A stretch of 64,000 nucleotides of DNA, taken from a virus. Location: positions 33,778 to 97,777 of IMG/VR virus record IMGVR_UViG_3300020160_000328; one strand, written 5' to 3'. Shown piece by piece: positions 1-8,275 of the stretch; position 1 is the stretch's first letter; every line of letters begins with the position of its first letter. Under the pieces are notes generated by a model. It was not told the origin of the DNA and ran no database searches. It saw nothing but the letters and a program-made list of their open reading frames with translations. A program made the translations under genes and the position numbers.

Positions 1-110
1 TGATTAACTGCCAAAGTCCATGAGTATAAATGAAATTTAGGATTTGCCCAATTAGTTGCTTGTACTAAAGCATTACCACTTGTATTCCAAAAACTAAATA
101 CTGCTTTCAT
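1..110 (-). CDS. N-terminal fragment of an unknown late (probably tail) protein
   Basis: A minus-strand ATG at 108-110 opens a frame that stays open for about 36 codons to the left edge, so only the N terminus (MKAVFSFWNTSGNALVQ...) is present. It starts 3 bases after the stop of the gene at 114-764 and is read in the same direction, so it belongs to the same late transcript. No motif is recognisable in so short a piece; a tail or fibre function is only inferred from position. Confidence 0.5.
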   Translation of the reverse strand, partial: MKAVFSFWNTSGNALVQATNWANPKFHLYSWTLAVN

Positions 111-113
111 ATA

Positions 114-764
114 TTAAGGTGTAAATGTTATACTACCACCTGTACATAAAGTATTATTAGGTGTACTATAAGTTCCTGCTGTAACAACAATTTTACTTAT
201 AGCATTAACACTTACTGGGAAAGGATAGTTACCACTAATTACTGTTGTACCAAAATTTATATAAGGGTTTTGTGCTAATACAGTATTAGCTTGATCAAGA
301 AAAGTAATACTTCCTTGTCCTGCTGTAATACCTGTTTGTGTAAACTCGAAATAAACTTGACCTTCAAATACAGTAAATTTTACTTGTCCAAAAGTACCAC
401 CACAGAAAAATTGGTTACTACTTTGTGTATTAAATAATCTAGCATTTGCCCATGCTTCTACTAATCCACCATCTATTCCTGCTCCACCAGAACCAGAACC
501 ATTTGGATTACTTGAACCACCAGGAGTTACAATAACTTCTTCACAGCAAGTACAATAACCATCTTCAAATGGACCTATTTGTGTTAATTTAGTTTTAACA
601 CCTTTGAAAAGAACAAACTGTTCTTTTACATTTTTATTTTGTAGTACTGTTACTAAGTTAGCATTAGTACATTTACCATTAAGTTTGAACTTAATTTGTG
701 TTGTAATCAAATCTTCATTACAACATATTAATTTTTGTAAGTCTTTTATTTTTATAACATTCAT
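114..764 (-). CDS. Hypothetical virion protein with Gly/Ser-rich hinge (fibre-like)
   Basis: 216 residues. The N-terminal third is Lys/Cys-rich and ends in a CTCC cluster, followed by a Gly/Ser/Pro/Asn-rich linker at about residues 80-100 and a C-terminal beta-rich half full of Thr, Gly, Asn and Phe. This layout, a small anchor, a flexible hinge and a beta domain, is common in phage fibre or decoration proteins, but I recognise no family. It is the first gene after a 156-base spacer carrying three direct repeats, so it may have its own promoter. Confidence 0.6.
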   Translation of the reverse strand: MNVIKIKDLQKLICCNEDLITTQIKFKLNGKCTNANLVTVLQNKNVKEQFVLFKGVKTKLTQIGPFEDGYCTCCEEVIVTPGGSSNPNGSGSGGAGIDGGLVEAWANARLFNTQSSNQFFCGGTFGQVKFTVFEGQVYFEFTQTGITAGQGSITFLDQANTVLAQNPYINFGTTVISGNYPFPVSVNAISKIVVTAGTYSTPNNTLCTGGSITFTP

Positions 765-809
765 TATTTTATATTTATTTTTAATTGTTAATTTTAACCC
801 ATGCCCAAA

Positions 810-908
810 CCTACAATCAAGAGGTCAGGGCTAATAACAGAGTTACAATGCAGTTACCTAAAATCAAAAGGAGTCTGCTAGTTATGATCTTTCCTAAAAT
901 CAAAAGGA
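810..908 (-). repeat. Three direct repeats upstream of a late gene
   Basis: On the minus strand the motif CCTTTTGATTTTAGG occurs at 893-907 and 857-871, and a two-mismatch copy (CCTCTTGATTGTAGG) at 810-824. The first two extend to a shared 16-mer. Start-to-start spacing is 47 and 36 bases. The spacer between genes at 764 and 921 holds nothing else obvious. The repeats may be operator or late-promoter elements for the gene starting at 764. Confidence 0.6.
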
Positions 909-920
909 TTGACCTAAATT

Positions 921-1979
921 TTATTTACTTCCTATTTTTGTAATATGTCCAAATATATAAGGTTTATATCCTAAAGAATAATCACTTAAATCTGTTTGAA
1001 AATTACCTATTTTAGGAGTAATGTATATTGGTTGTGATAAATCACTAAAAATTCTTTTTTCATATACACCTGTTTCTGAATTATAAGATTCAGGTACACC
1101 TGCACTTAATCTAAAAAACAGTACAGAATTTCTTTTATAAACTCTATTTGTTTTTGAATTAAATTTAATATCACCTATTTTTTTAACTCTTATAAATCCT
1201 TCAGAATTATCTAATATCATAGGATAACTTAATAATTCTTCACTTATATTAGCTCTTCTTTTAATTTGGAAGAAATCTCTAACATCAATTTCAACAGTTA
1301 TGTTTGGATTGTTTAATCTATTTAATCCACTGCCATTCATGTTATCTCCAAAGGATAAAGCTGTTTCATCTAACAACCATTCAGTTTGTTTAATACCAGG
1401 AAAATAATCACTTCCTATTGCTGTACCACCTGAATAAATAGTATCTACAATATTATTCTTATCATATCCACTATTAGCAGGATGAACAATTGCATTATGG
1501 AAATTATCTTTATTTCCTTTACCTGATATAACTAAATTTGAATTAGCTTGTTGTACACCTATCTTTTTATATGACTTGTTAGACACCATACAAAGTTCAA
1601 TTCTTTTGTCAGGCAAAGATAACCAATTATTAGTATTACTTGCAAATAAATTAAAATAAATATCAAATTGTTCTTTATAATATAATGTTGGAAAAATATA
1701 ACCTAATAAACTTGTAATGTTATTTGTTCTTGTACTTATACTATCTATCTCTTCCCTATTATTTTTTGGATCTATAGGGTCTCTTGGATTTGGTAAAAAA
1801 ATCTTTCTTTTTGCTATTTGAGGTGTAGGTAAATATGATATTACTCCATCAATTAAGTCAGGTATTAAATCAATAATATCCTCCATGTTTTGACCTACAT
1901 CAATTGGAGAGATACTATTTGTTGCTGTTTTAGTTGTAACAGCATTATGTACATTACTTTTTACTTGTGCTTTTGTCAT
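921..1979 (-). CDS. Hypothetical late protein, probably tail-associated
   Basis: 352 residues, read in the virion gene cluster between two other unrecognised late genes. The start codon overlaps the stop of the upstream gene (TAATG arrangement at 1977-1981), so the two are translationally coupled. The sequence is polar, beta-prone and Asn/Ser/Lys-rich with no transmembrane segment or signal peptide; residues ~30-55 (DIIDLIPDLIDGVISYLP) could form an amphipathic helix. A tail or baseplate role is inferred only from position. Confidence 0.6.
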   Translation of the reverse strand: MTKAQVKSNVHNAVTTKTATNSISPIDVGQNMEDIIDLIPDLIDGVISYLPTPQIAKRKIFLPNPRDPIDPKNNREEIDSISTRTNNITSLLGYIFPTLYYKEQFDIYFNLFASNTNNWLSLPDKRIELCMVSNKSYKKIGVQQANSNLVISGKGNKDNFHNAIVHPANSGYDKNNIVDTIYSGGTAIGSDYFPGIKQTEWLLDETALSFGDNMNGSGLNRLNNPNITVEIDVRDFFQIKRRANISEELLSYPMILDNSEGFIRVKKIGDIKFNSKTNRVYKRNSVLFFRLSAGVPESYNSETGVYEKRIFSDLSQPIYITPKIGNFQTDLSDYSLGYKPYIFGHITKIGSK

Positions 1980-2695
1980 TACATAAATGTATTATTAAAT
2001 TCAAATGTATAGATTCCTTGAGGTTCTGTGTAAATTGCACTCTTAATACAAGTTTCATTTATACCTAATTTTTTTATACATTGAATTATTTTATTATAAT
2101 TATATCTTTCTGTAACTACAGATAAATTACCATTAAGTTTTAAATCAGTGTAATAGAATACTAAGTAATAGTAAGCTACTAGTTGTTTCATTAATAGTGT
2201 ATTATCACTACTACCCATTACAGTTTCATGTAAAAGTATACATTGATTTGAATCTAATATATTACATTTAATACAATCATTAGTAGCTGTTAAATATTGA
2301 TTATAAACAGCACCATTAATTATATTATATGATAGTAATTTCATTATAGCAGAAAGATAATCTTTTTCTTTTTTATCACAATCATCACATTCAGAACAAG
2401 CACAACCACACAATATGTATTCTACATCCTCAACAAAAGACTTTAAAAAAGCTGTATATATAGATACATTTATTGTATCAAATAAAGCAGCTTTATCAGT
2501 AATAACAATTTTATATAAATCATCTTTATTAGGTAGAGTTATATTTAATGTACCATTAGTAAATTGCTCAGGAATAAGAACTTCCCATTGATTTGAACCA
2601 CAGTAAGTTTGAGTATATACAGTTACATATATAGCATTAGTGCCAGTTTTTGTAATAGTAAATGTATTATTATTTCTTGTTATTGTATATCCCAT
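1979..2695 (-). CDS. Cysteine-rich hypothetical late protein
   Basis: 238 residues with an N-terminal beta-rich domain (~1-70) and a more helical remainder. It contains a tight cysteine cluster at about residues 95-107 (CGCACSECDDCD) plus several later cysteines, suggesting metal binding or a disulphide knot. It lies directly downstream of the terminator that ends the 405-residue structural gene, so it is made by readthrough or from another promoter. Family not recognised. Confidence 0.6.
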   Translation of the reverse strand: MGYTITRNNNTFTITKTGTNAIYVTVYTQTYCGSNQWEVLIPEQFTNGTLNITLPNKDDLYKIVITDKAALFDTINVSIYTAFLKSFVEDVEYILCGCACSECDDCDKKEKDYLSAIMKLLSYNIINGAVYNQYLTATNDCIKCNILDSNQCILLHETVMGSSDNTLLMKQLVAYYYLVFYYTDLKLNGNLSVVTERYNYNKIIQCIKKLGINETCIKSAIYTEPQGIYTFEFNNTFM

Positions 2696-2710
2696 TTTAT
2701 TTTAAATATT

Positions 2711-2737
2711 AAAAAAGGGGTTATTAAACCCCTTTTT
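2711..2737 (-). terminator. Intrinsic terminator after the 405-aa structural gene
   Basis: On the minus strand the stem AAAAAGGGG/CCCCTTTTT closes a short A/T loop and runs into a T tract, directly after the stop codon at 2739-2741. It would limit transcription of the genes to the left relative to the abundant structural genes to the right. Confidence 0.85.
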
Positions 2738-2738
2738 G

Positions 2739-3956
2739 TTATGCTATACCATCTGTAGCAGCTACCTTATTTTCAGTAGGTTCTACAACAGTTGGATTTG
2801 TATTAGCTGTTGCTGCATCATCTGCCAAAGCATCAAAACCTATAGGAGTGATTAATGTATCTAAGACAGTAGCTAAACCATTTCTAGTTACTGTATCAGT
2901 AGCAGGAACTGCTATAATACTTGCTAAGTTTCTTGTGTACTGTAACCATGCACCTTGTGATTCTTGATCATATGTTAATGCAAATTGATCATATTTCTGA
3001 TTGATATCAGTATTAAATACTCTATCATCAGCTACACCATTAAGTGTAGATAATCTATAAGGACTTTCACTGAATCCTTTAGCTTCATATTCTAACTGTT
3101 TAATATCATAACCTGAACCTTCTTCAAAAGCTACTGTTTGTGTAGTAACTAATGTTCCATTACATTTGAATCCTTCAATAGGAGAAGCTATAATAACTGT
3201 CTCTCTTGGGAAGAAGTATTTCAAGTTTAATGAACCTGCAAAGTTAGCTTGTGCTTGATTAACAGTTTCAATCTCTAAATCTGTATAAACAAAGTTAGCT
3301 GGATCTGTTTGAGTTGCATTAAATGCCATAATAGCAAGTAATTGTGCATCTGTTACAACAGCACCTGCTGCAATAGCAGCTCCACCTGTTTGAGCAGAAG
3401 TTAAAGCTGTTCTAGCTAAAGCTCTTGCTTTTACTAATTTAGTTGGATCATTATTAATATTAATTAATAGTAATCTAGTAATTTCATTTGCATCACCTGA
3501 AGGACAAGTAGGTGCACATCCATCACAACATCCAGTTACAATACTATAAGTTTTTGTGAACTGATTATAACCTTGACTTCTGTATATTTCTTGATTTCTT
3601 AATTCAAGTTTAATACCATACTCTGTTTCACAGTTTGCTGTGTAATCTTTAAGAACTACTTTCATAGGTCTTGAAGCTGTATGAGGTCTAAAGCTATAAA
3701 ATTTTATGTTGTTTTTCTGTACTATACTTCCTGAAGATTTAGCAACTTCATCAGTAATTCCATCCCCATTTAAGTCTAAACCTACTGCCAAATAGAAGTT
3801 TCTAACTCCAGTACCTGTTGTAATAGATAGGTTTGTATTAGCATCAAAAACACCAATTTGACCTGGGCTTAAAGCTGTAATCTTACTACCTGCTGGTAAT
3901 ACAGCTTGGTTGTTTTTAGTTACTAAAACTTTAAATACGTCATTATTTCTTGCCAT
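2739..3956 (-). CDS. Major structural protein (auxiliary capsid or tail component)
   Basis: 405 residues, Ala/Thr/Asn-rich and Lys-poor for this genome, like an abundant virion protein. Residues ~56-66 read GLDLNGDGITDE, an EF-hand/dockerin-type calcium loop (DxNxDGxxD). A CCDGCAPTC cluster sits near residue 145. It lies downstream of the capsid and connector genes and is followed by a strong terminator, consistent with high expression. I cannot say whether it decorates the head or builds the tail. Confidence 0.65.
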   Translation of the reverse strand: MARNNDVFKVLVTKNNQAVLPAGSKITALSPGQIGVFDANTNLSITTGTGVRNFYLAVGLDLNGDGITDEVAKSSGSIVQKNNIKFYSFRPHTASRPMKVVLKDYTANCETEYGIKLELRNQEIYRSQGYNQFTKTYSIVTGCCDGCAPTCPSGDANEITRLLLININNDPTKLVKARALARTALTSAQTGGAAIAAGAVVTDAQLLAIMAFNATQTDPANFVYTDLEIETVNQAQANFAGSLNLKYFFPRETVIIASPIEGFKCNGTLVTTQTVAFEEGSGYDIKQLEYEAKGFSESPYRLSTLNGVADDRVFNTDINQKYDQFALTYDQESQGAWLQYTRNLASIIAVPATDTVTRNGLATVLDTLITPIGFDALADDAATANTNPTVVEPTENKVAATDGIA

Positions 3957-3967
3957 AATTTTTAATT

Positions 3968-4687
3968 TTAATTAATTTGGTTTAAATTTATTTTTGCTTG
4001 TTTTAGTTGGTAATCTCCTGTTTGAAGATCCCCACTTGTTATAAGAACAGCTATATCAACAATTTCTCTATGTGTATGTTCAGGAAGTTCACAATCTTGA
4101 AACCCAGTTAATACAATACCATCAGGTAAGGTATATGATTGAGTAGGAAGAAAATCTTGAGCATTGTGCATATAAGCATGTTTCCTTATATAATTTAATT
4201 TTAATTGTGTTGGAACAAATGTTCCATCTGTAAATATTTTAATTCCTCTTTCAAAGAATCTTATGTTTACTTCTTTCCATTCAAAAGAAGATTTATCAAA
4301 TACACTTAACTCATGTTTATCATCATGTTGTCTTAAAATACAAGTTGCTTCTCTTGGAGAACATCCTGTTTTAGTTATAGTTACATTTGAAGATACATAG
4401 AACATATAATTAGTAGGTAATGGTACATAGTATGTAGTAGGTGTTAAAGCTATTGGTACTATTGAGTAATCATTAATTACTAAGGTTCTTATATCATCTA
4501 TACTTCTTTGTGAAGTTTCAAATCCTAAATGATTACTAACTCTTGGCTCTGCTACTGACTTGATAAAAATATCAATAGCTTCATTCATTTTCCAATCAAT
4601 CTCAGGTACTCTTAAGTTCCTGTATTGTTGAGAATCTAGCTTATTTAGTTTTTGTTTAAAGTCATAGTGAAAACCTCTTGAGTTCAT
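3968..4687 (-). CDS. Probable head-tail connector/ring protein
   Basis: 239 residues in the position where crAss-like phages encode head-tail adaptor or ring proteins, two genes after the major capsid protein. The N-terminal third is helical (an AIDIFIKSV helix with flanking basic residues) and the rest is beta-rich. No enzymatic motif is present. The assignment rests on gene order and size, so it is an inference. Confidence 0.5.
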   Translation of the reverse strand: MNSRGFHYDFKQKLNKLDSQQYRNLRVPEIDWKMNEAIDIFIKSVAEPRVSNHLGFETSQRSIDDIRTLVINDYSIVPIALTPTTYYVPLPTNYMFYVSSNVTITKTGCSPREATCILRQHDDKHELSVFDKSSFEWKEVNIRFFERGIKIFTDGTFVPTQLKLNYIRKHAYMHNAQDFLPTQSYTLPDGIVLTGFQDCELPEHTHREIVDIAVLITSGDLQTGDYQLKQAKINLNQIN

Positions 4688-4693
4688 ATTCTA

Positions 4694-5488
4694 TTAGTTT
4701 ATTTTTTCTAAAATCTGAGCTTTCATAGCTTGATTCTTAGGATCTATAAAGTAGTCAACTGCTGACTCAACATCAAATCCTATTTGATCATCCATGTAGT
4801 ACACTGCTGTACCCTCTTTTCTTAGAACATTTTTATATATACCTTCTAATACTAGAGCATGAATTGAAGTTCTAGTTTTATCTCTTTGAATCAAGTTAAG
4901 TACTTTTTCTGCACCAGCTTGTTCAACAGCATCATCTAGTTTTAAATCTACATAATCATCAGATTGATTTCTCACTGATATACCAAGTATGATTTGTACA
5001 ATTTCAGCTTTTCTAGTTTTAGTCAATTTAGAACTTTCTAAAATTACTTTTCTTTTTACTGAAGCTTTAGAAGCTTTTAGTTCTATTTCTTCTTGCTCAT
5101 CATAAATTACATACAAAGCATTTGGAAATTTACCTTCTTCATATTCTTTCATTGAATTAGCTACTAAATCTGAAGCTTTCATCAACTTGACTTTTATCTC
5201 ATCTTGTGCTATAGAAGTATTAAATATGTTTGTTTTGTATTCTAATTTTACTTGAGCTGCTGGAGAGTTCCAAAATTCATGAGGTTTACCTACCATATAA
5301 TCAGGTGATAAATTATAACCTGTTGCTTTTTGTAATCTTTCTCTATCTTCTTCAGATAGACCTGTAGCAAATTGTCCTGTTCTAAGACTAATTAATGCTT
5401 CAATTGTTGTAGGTCTGGTAAAGACATCTTTACCTTTAACTCCATGCCATCTTTCTCTCTCAATGGGTTTTACTTCTACTATTGCCAT
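4694..5488 (-). CDS. Conserved structural-module protein downstream of capsid
   Basis: 264 residues, charged and mostly helical, with no membrane segment. It follows the major capsid gene after a 95-base spacer that contains a hairpin and a TAnnTTTG promoter element, so it may head its own transcript with the connector and tail genes. It resembles the uncharacterised proteins that follow the capsid gene in crAss-like genomes, possibly a capsid-associated or connector component. Function unknown. Confidence 0.5.
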   Translation of the reverse strand: MAIVEVKPIERERWHGVKGKDVFTRPTTIEALISLRTGQFATGLSEEDRERLQKATGYNLSPDYMVGKPHEFWNSPAAQVKLEYKTNIFNTSIAQDEIKVKLMKASDLVANSMKEYEEGKFPNALYVIYDEQEEIELKASKASVKRKVILESSKLTKTRKAEIVQIILGISVRNQSDDYVDLKLDDAVEQAGAEKVLNLIQRDKTRTSIHALVLEGIYKNVLRKEGTAVYYMDDQIGFDVESAVDYFIDPKNQAMKAQILEKIN

Positions 5489-5523
5489 TTTTCTTTTTTG
5501 TTTAAATTAATATTATTTGCAGA

Positions 5524-5545
5524 GGGAAAGTTTTTATACTTTCCC
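5524..5545 (-). other. Hairpin in capsid gene 3' spacer
   Basis: GGGAAAG/CTTTCCC form a 7-bp stem with an A/T-rich loop just downstream of the capsid gene. There is no T tract on the minus strand, so it is more likely an mRNA-stabilising or processing hairpin than a terminator. Confidence 0.5.
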
Positions 5546-5556
5546 TATTTAGACTG

Positions 5557-5564
5557 CAAATATA
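5557..5564 (-). promoter_or_regulatory. Bacteroidetes -7 promoter element (TATATTTG)
   Basis: The minus strand reads TATATTTGCA in the spacer between the capsid gene and the 264-residue gene, a match to the TAnnTTTG -7 element. No good TTTG element lies 19-21 bases upstream, so the promoter is only half supported. Confidence 0.4.
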
Positions 5565-5583
5565 AGAAATATTTTTCTATTTA

Positions 5584-7053
5584 TTAGACACCAACATTTC
5601 TTTTTAAGATTAACTCTCCACATTTTGTAATATCTTCAATATGTACACCACATTGTTTAGATACGTGCATTGAGTAATATTCTCCTGAGTGACTCATTTG
5701 TCCACCTTTAGAAGGACCATAAGGACCAACTAAACCATTAACATAACCAAATTTGTAACCATCTTTTTTAGATACTAACTGTACATTTGAATTACCACCA
5801 TCACCTGAGAAATCTAAGAAAGTAAATCTCATAGATTCTACTGGGTATCCTGTAATAGGATCAATCTCAAAGTTGATACTTCTATCATCATATAAAGGAT
5901 TGTGAACTAATTCTAACTCAGCACCATTGTGCATTTTGTATTGTACGAATTGGTAACCTACAGAATAAGCATTTGTATGGTATTCTGATTTAGCTTGTTG
6001 TACTGGGTTAAAGTTTTGATTAGCAATAATCCAACCTCTTTTTTCCATTACATCTTGCATAGCTCTATTGAACAAGATCATTCCATACTCTCCAGTAAAT
6101 ACTTTAATTTTTCTACCTGAACCTGGTTTAACTCTTGAGTAGAAGATATCTAATAAGAACTCTTCAATCAATTTAGCTGTTAATTCAGAGTAGTAATGTA
6201 AGTGAGAATCTTCAAGTTTTTCTTGAATACCTGAGAATGAATCTACACTTCTACCACTTGAACCTTCAATACTTCTAGCTTTTCTATTGTACCAATAAGC
6301 TCTTTCAAGCTCTCTGTACCATTGTTGCCAGTATTCTACCTCAGCAAATTTAACCCAAGAATCATGATATCCACCTTTTGAATCAGGTACTTTAACAGCT
6401 AAAACTTCTTCTGAAGCATAATCTGTTACTTGATATTTTTTTCTGAATTTACCCATAGAATCTCTTAGAGTCATAGGCATGCTGTATTGTGTAGAACCAT
6501 CTTCATTTGCACCCTCTTCATAAGTAGAGTACATTTTAGCCCATTGTTGACCTGCTGCTAAGTACACTGGTGGTACAAAAGCTTGGAAATCATCTGATAC
6601 CAATCTTACTGTATATACCCATCCATTACCATGTCTTTCCGGATCTTCCATAATTCTACATTGATATCTTTGTCCTGCTGTACCTGGTGTAATAACATCC
6701 CCAGCTACGAACCAATTTTCATCAAGTTTAATCTTGAATGTAGTTTTACCTTGACCTGGTGTAGTATTAGATGTAGGTTCTACATTCTCAATAGCTACAA
6801 GTGGTCTTGTATTAGCACCTTTTAGTTGCCATTCCCATTCATTTGTTGTAAGAACTTTTTCTGCTCCAGTTCCCCAAGCTATACTAGATAGTGGGTTATC
6901 AGAATAATAATTCTGTGCTGAGAACAATTGATTCATTTTACCTTCAAATACATGAGGTTTAGCAATCAAAGCAGCTCCCAAGTGATTTAACTCAGTCATG
7001 TTAGCATGCCAAGGCATTTGTTTTGTTTTAAATTTACTTCCTAATGTTGCCAT
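5584..7053 (-). CDS. Major capsid protein (HK97-fold, crAss-like)
   Basis: 489 residues, the size and genomic position of crAss-like major capsid proteins: downstream of TerL, portal and a Glu/Lys-rich scaffold-like gene. It starts with a short basic N-terminal arm, has an early region with glycine-rich turns (residues ~110-145, GQGKTTFKIKLDENW and GDVITPGTAGQRY), and a Trp/Tyr-rich core and C terminus, as expected for a large shell protein. I assign it from order, size and composition; no structural comparison was made. Confidence 0.85.
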   Translation of the reverse strand: MATLGSKFKTKQMPWHANMTELNHLGAALIAKPHVFEGKMNQLFSAQNYYSDNPLSSIAWGTGAEKVLTTNEWEWQLKGANTRPLVAIENVEPTSNTTPGQGKTTFKIKLDENWFVAGDVITPGTAGQRYQCRIMEDPERHGNGWVYTVRLVSDDFQAFVPPVYLAAGQQWAKMYSTYEEGANEDGSTQYSMPMTLRDSMGKFRKKYQVTDYASEEVLAVKVPDSKGGYHDSWVKFAEVEYWQQWYRELERAYWYNRKARSIEGSSGRSVDSFSGIQEKLEDSHLHYYSELTAKLIEEFLLDIFYSRVKPGSGRKIKVFTGEYGMILFNRAMQDVMEKRGWIIANQNFNPVQQAKSEYHTNAYSVGYQFVQYKMHNGAELELVHNPLYDDRSINFEIDPITGYPVESMRFTFLDFSGDGGNSNVQLVSKKDGYKFGYVNGLVGPYGPSKGGQMSHSGEYYSMHVSKQCGVHIEDITKCGELILKRNVGV

Positions 7054-7069
7054 AATTTTTTATTAATAA

Positions 7070-8194
7070 TTAATTAAATAAATCAGATAAGCTTCTTCCT
7101 TGTAACGAACTTCCAGAGTTACTTGGTCTCAAATTCTTTCTCTGTTCTAAATTTGTTTTTACTTCTTTTGTTTTTTTAGTTATTACTTCTTTAGCAAATC
7201 CACTCATATCAAAATCACTTTCTACAAGTTTAGCTAAAAGAATCATTTTATTAGTATCTTGAAATGTCTCAGCTAATTTCTTTTGGAAACCTGTTACTGA
7301 TTTAGTATTAGATACTTTGTGTTCTTTCTTAGTTAAGAAATTAAATACTTTAATTTTATCTTGTGCAGATATTTTTAAACCATTAATTTCTTCTGTTTCA
7401 TCTAAAGCTTCTTTTAATGTGTCTTTAAATTCATCTTCAGTTTCTTTTTGTTTTTGTCTATTAATTTCAGCTTGTTTTAAAAGATCTTCTTTTTGTTTCT
7501 CAACTTGTTCTTTTACTTTAGCATCATATTTCAAAGCCATCTTTTCTTTTTTACCTGACTCAGTTAGATAAGCTAATCTATCTTCAACTTCATCCCTATC
7601 CCAACCCTCTTGTAATAGTTGGTATCTAATTACTTCATCTTGGTAATCTTCATCAGCAATGTTACCTATAGGTAATTCAGTTACTTTACTAAAAGCTTTA
7701 AAAAACTCTTCTGTTGAACCACCATCTCTTTTAAATTTAATAAATGCTTGAGCATCTTTATCTAATTCTTCAGTAGCCCATGATTTAAGTCTTTGAGAAA
7801 CTTCTGTTTCATATTCTTCTTCTTGAAGTTCAATGAATCTATCTTCATCTATTTCTTCTCCTTCTTCTAATTGTACATGTTTAAAGATACCTGTATCCTT
7901 TAAATCTTTGTACATATCTCCATAAAAAGAACCTTCATTTTGAGGTGTTTTAGTTTTGTCTTCTAAATCTTCCTCTTCTTCATCACCAAAACTAAACTTA
8001 TCTTCAGTTTCTTTTTCTTTATCCTTTTCAGGAGTTTTAGATTTATCCTCTTCAGGTTCCTTATCTTTCTCAGGATCTTTAGCTGGTTCTTTCTTCTCTA
8101 CTTCTTCAGGTTTTGTAACTCCAAAGAAATCTTCAGTACTATTTTCCCAATCAAAGTTTAATAAATCATTCTGTGTTTCTAATTCTGTTGCCAT
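7070..8194 (-). CDS. Scaffold-like acidic protein
   Basis: 374 residues from the ATG at 8192-8194; the frame extends 4 codons upstream to a TTG, which I reject as start. The N-terminal ~100 residues are runs of Glu, Asp, Lys and Pro, and the rest is a highly charged coiled coil (~140-330). It lies between portal and capsid genes, where capsid scaffolding proteins are encoded. A scaffolding role in prohead assembly is inferred from composition and position. Confidence 0.65.
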   Translation of the reverse strand: MATELETQNDLLNFDWENSTEDFFGVTKPEEVEKKEPAKDPEKDKEPEEDKSKTPEKDKEKETEDKFSFGDEEEEDLEDKTKTPQNEGSFYGDMYKDLKDTGIFKHVQLEEGEEIDEDRFIELQEEEYETEVSQRLKSWATEELDKDAQAFIKFKRDGGSTEEFFKAFSKVTELPIGNIADEDYQDEVIRYQLLQEGWDRDEVEDRLAYLTESGKKEKMALKYDAKVKEQVEKQKEDLLKQAEINRQKQKETEDEFKDTLKEALDETEEINGLKISAQDKIKVFNFLTKKEHKVSNTKSVTGFQKKLAETFQDTNKMILLAKLVESDFDMSGFAKEVITKKTKEVKTNLEQRKNLRPSNSGSSLQGRSLSDLFN

Positions 8195-8275
8195 AATATT
8201 CTGCAAATTTAAGATTAATTATTTAATATATTTAAGTTTTAAACTTAACTTTTTTCATTTTGTAGCTAATAGCTA

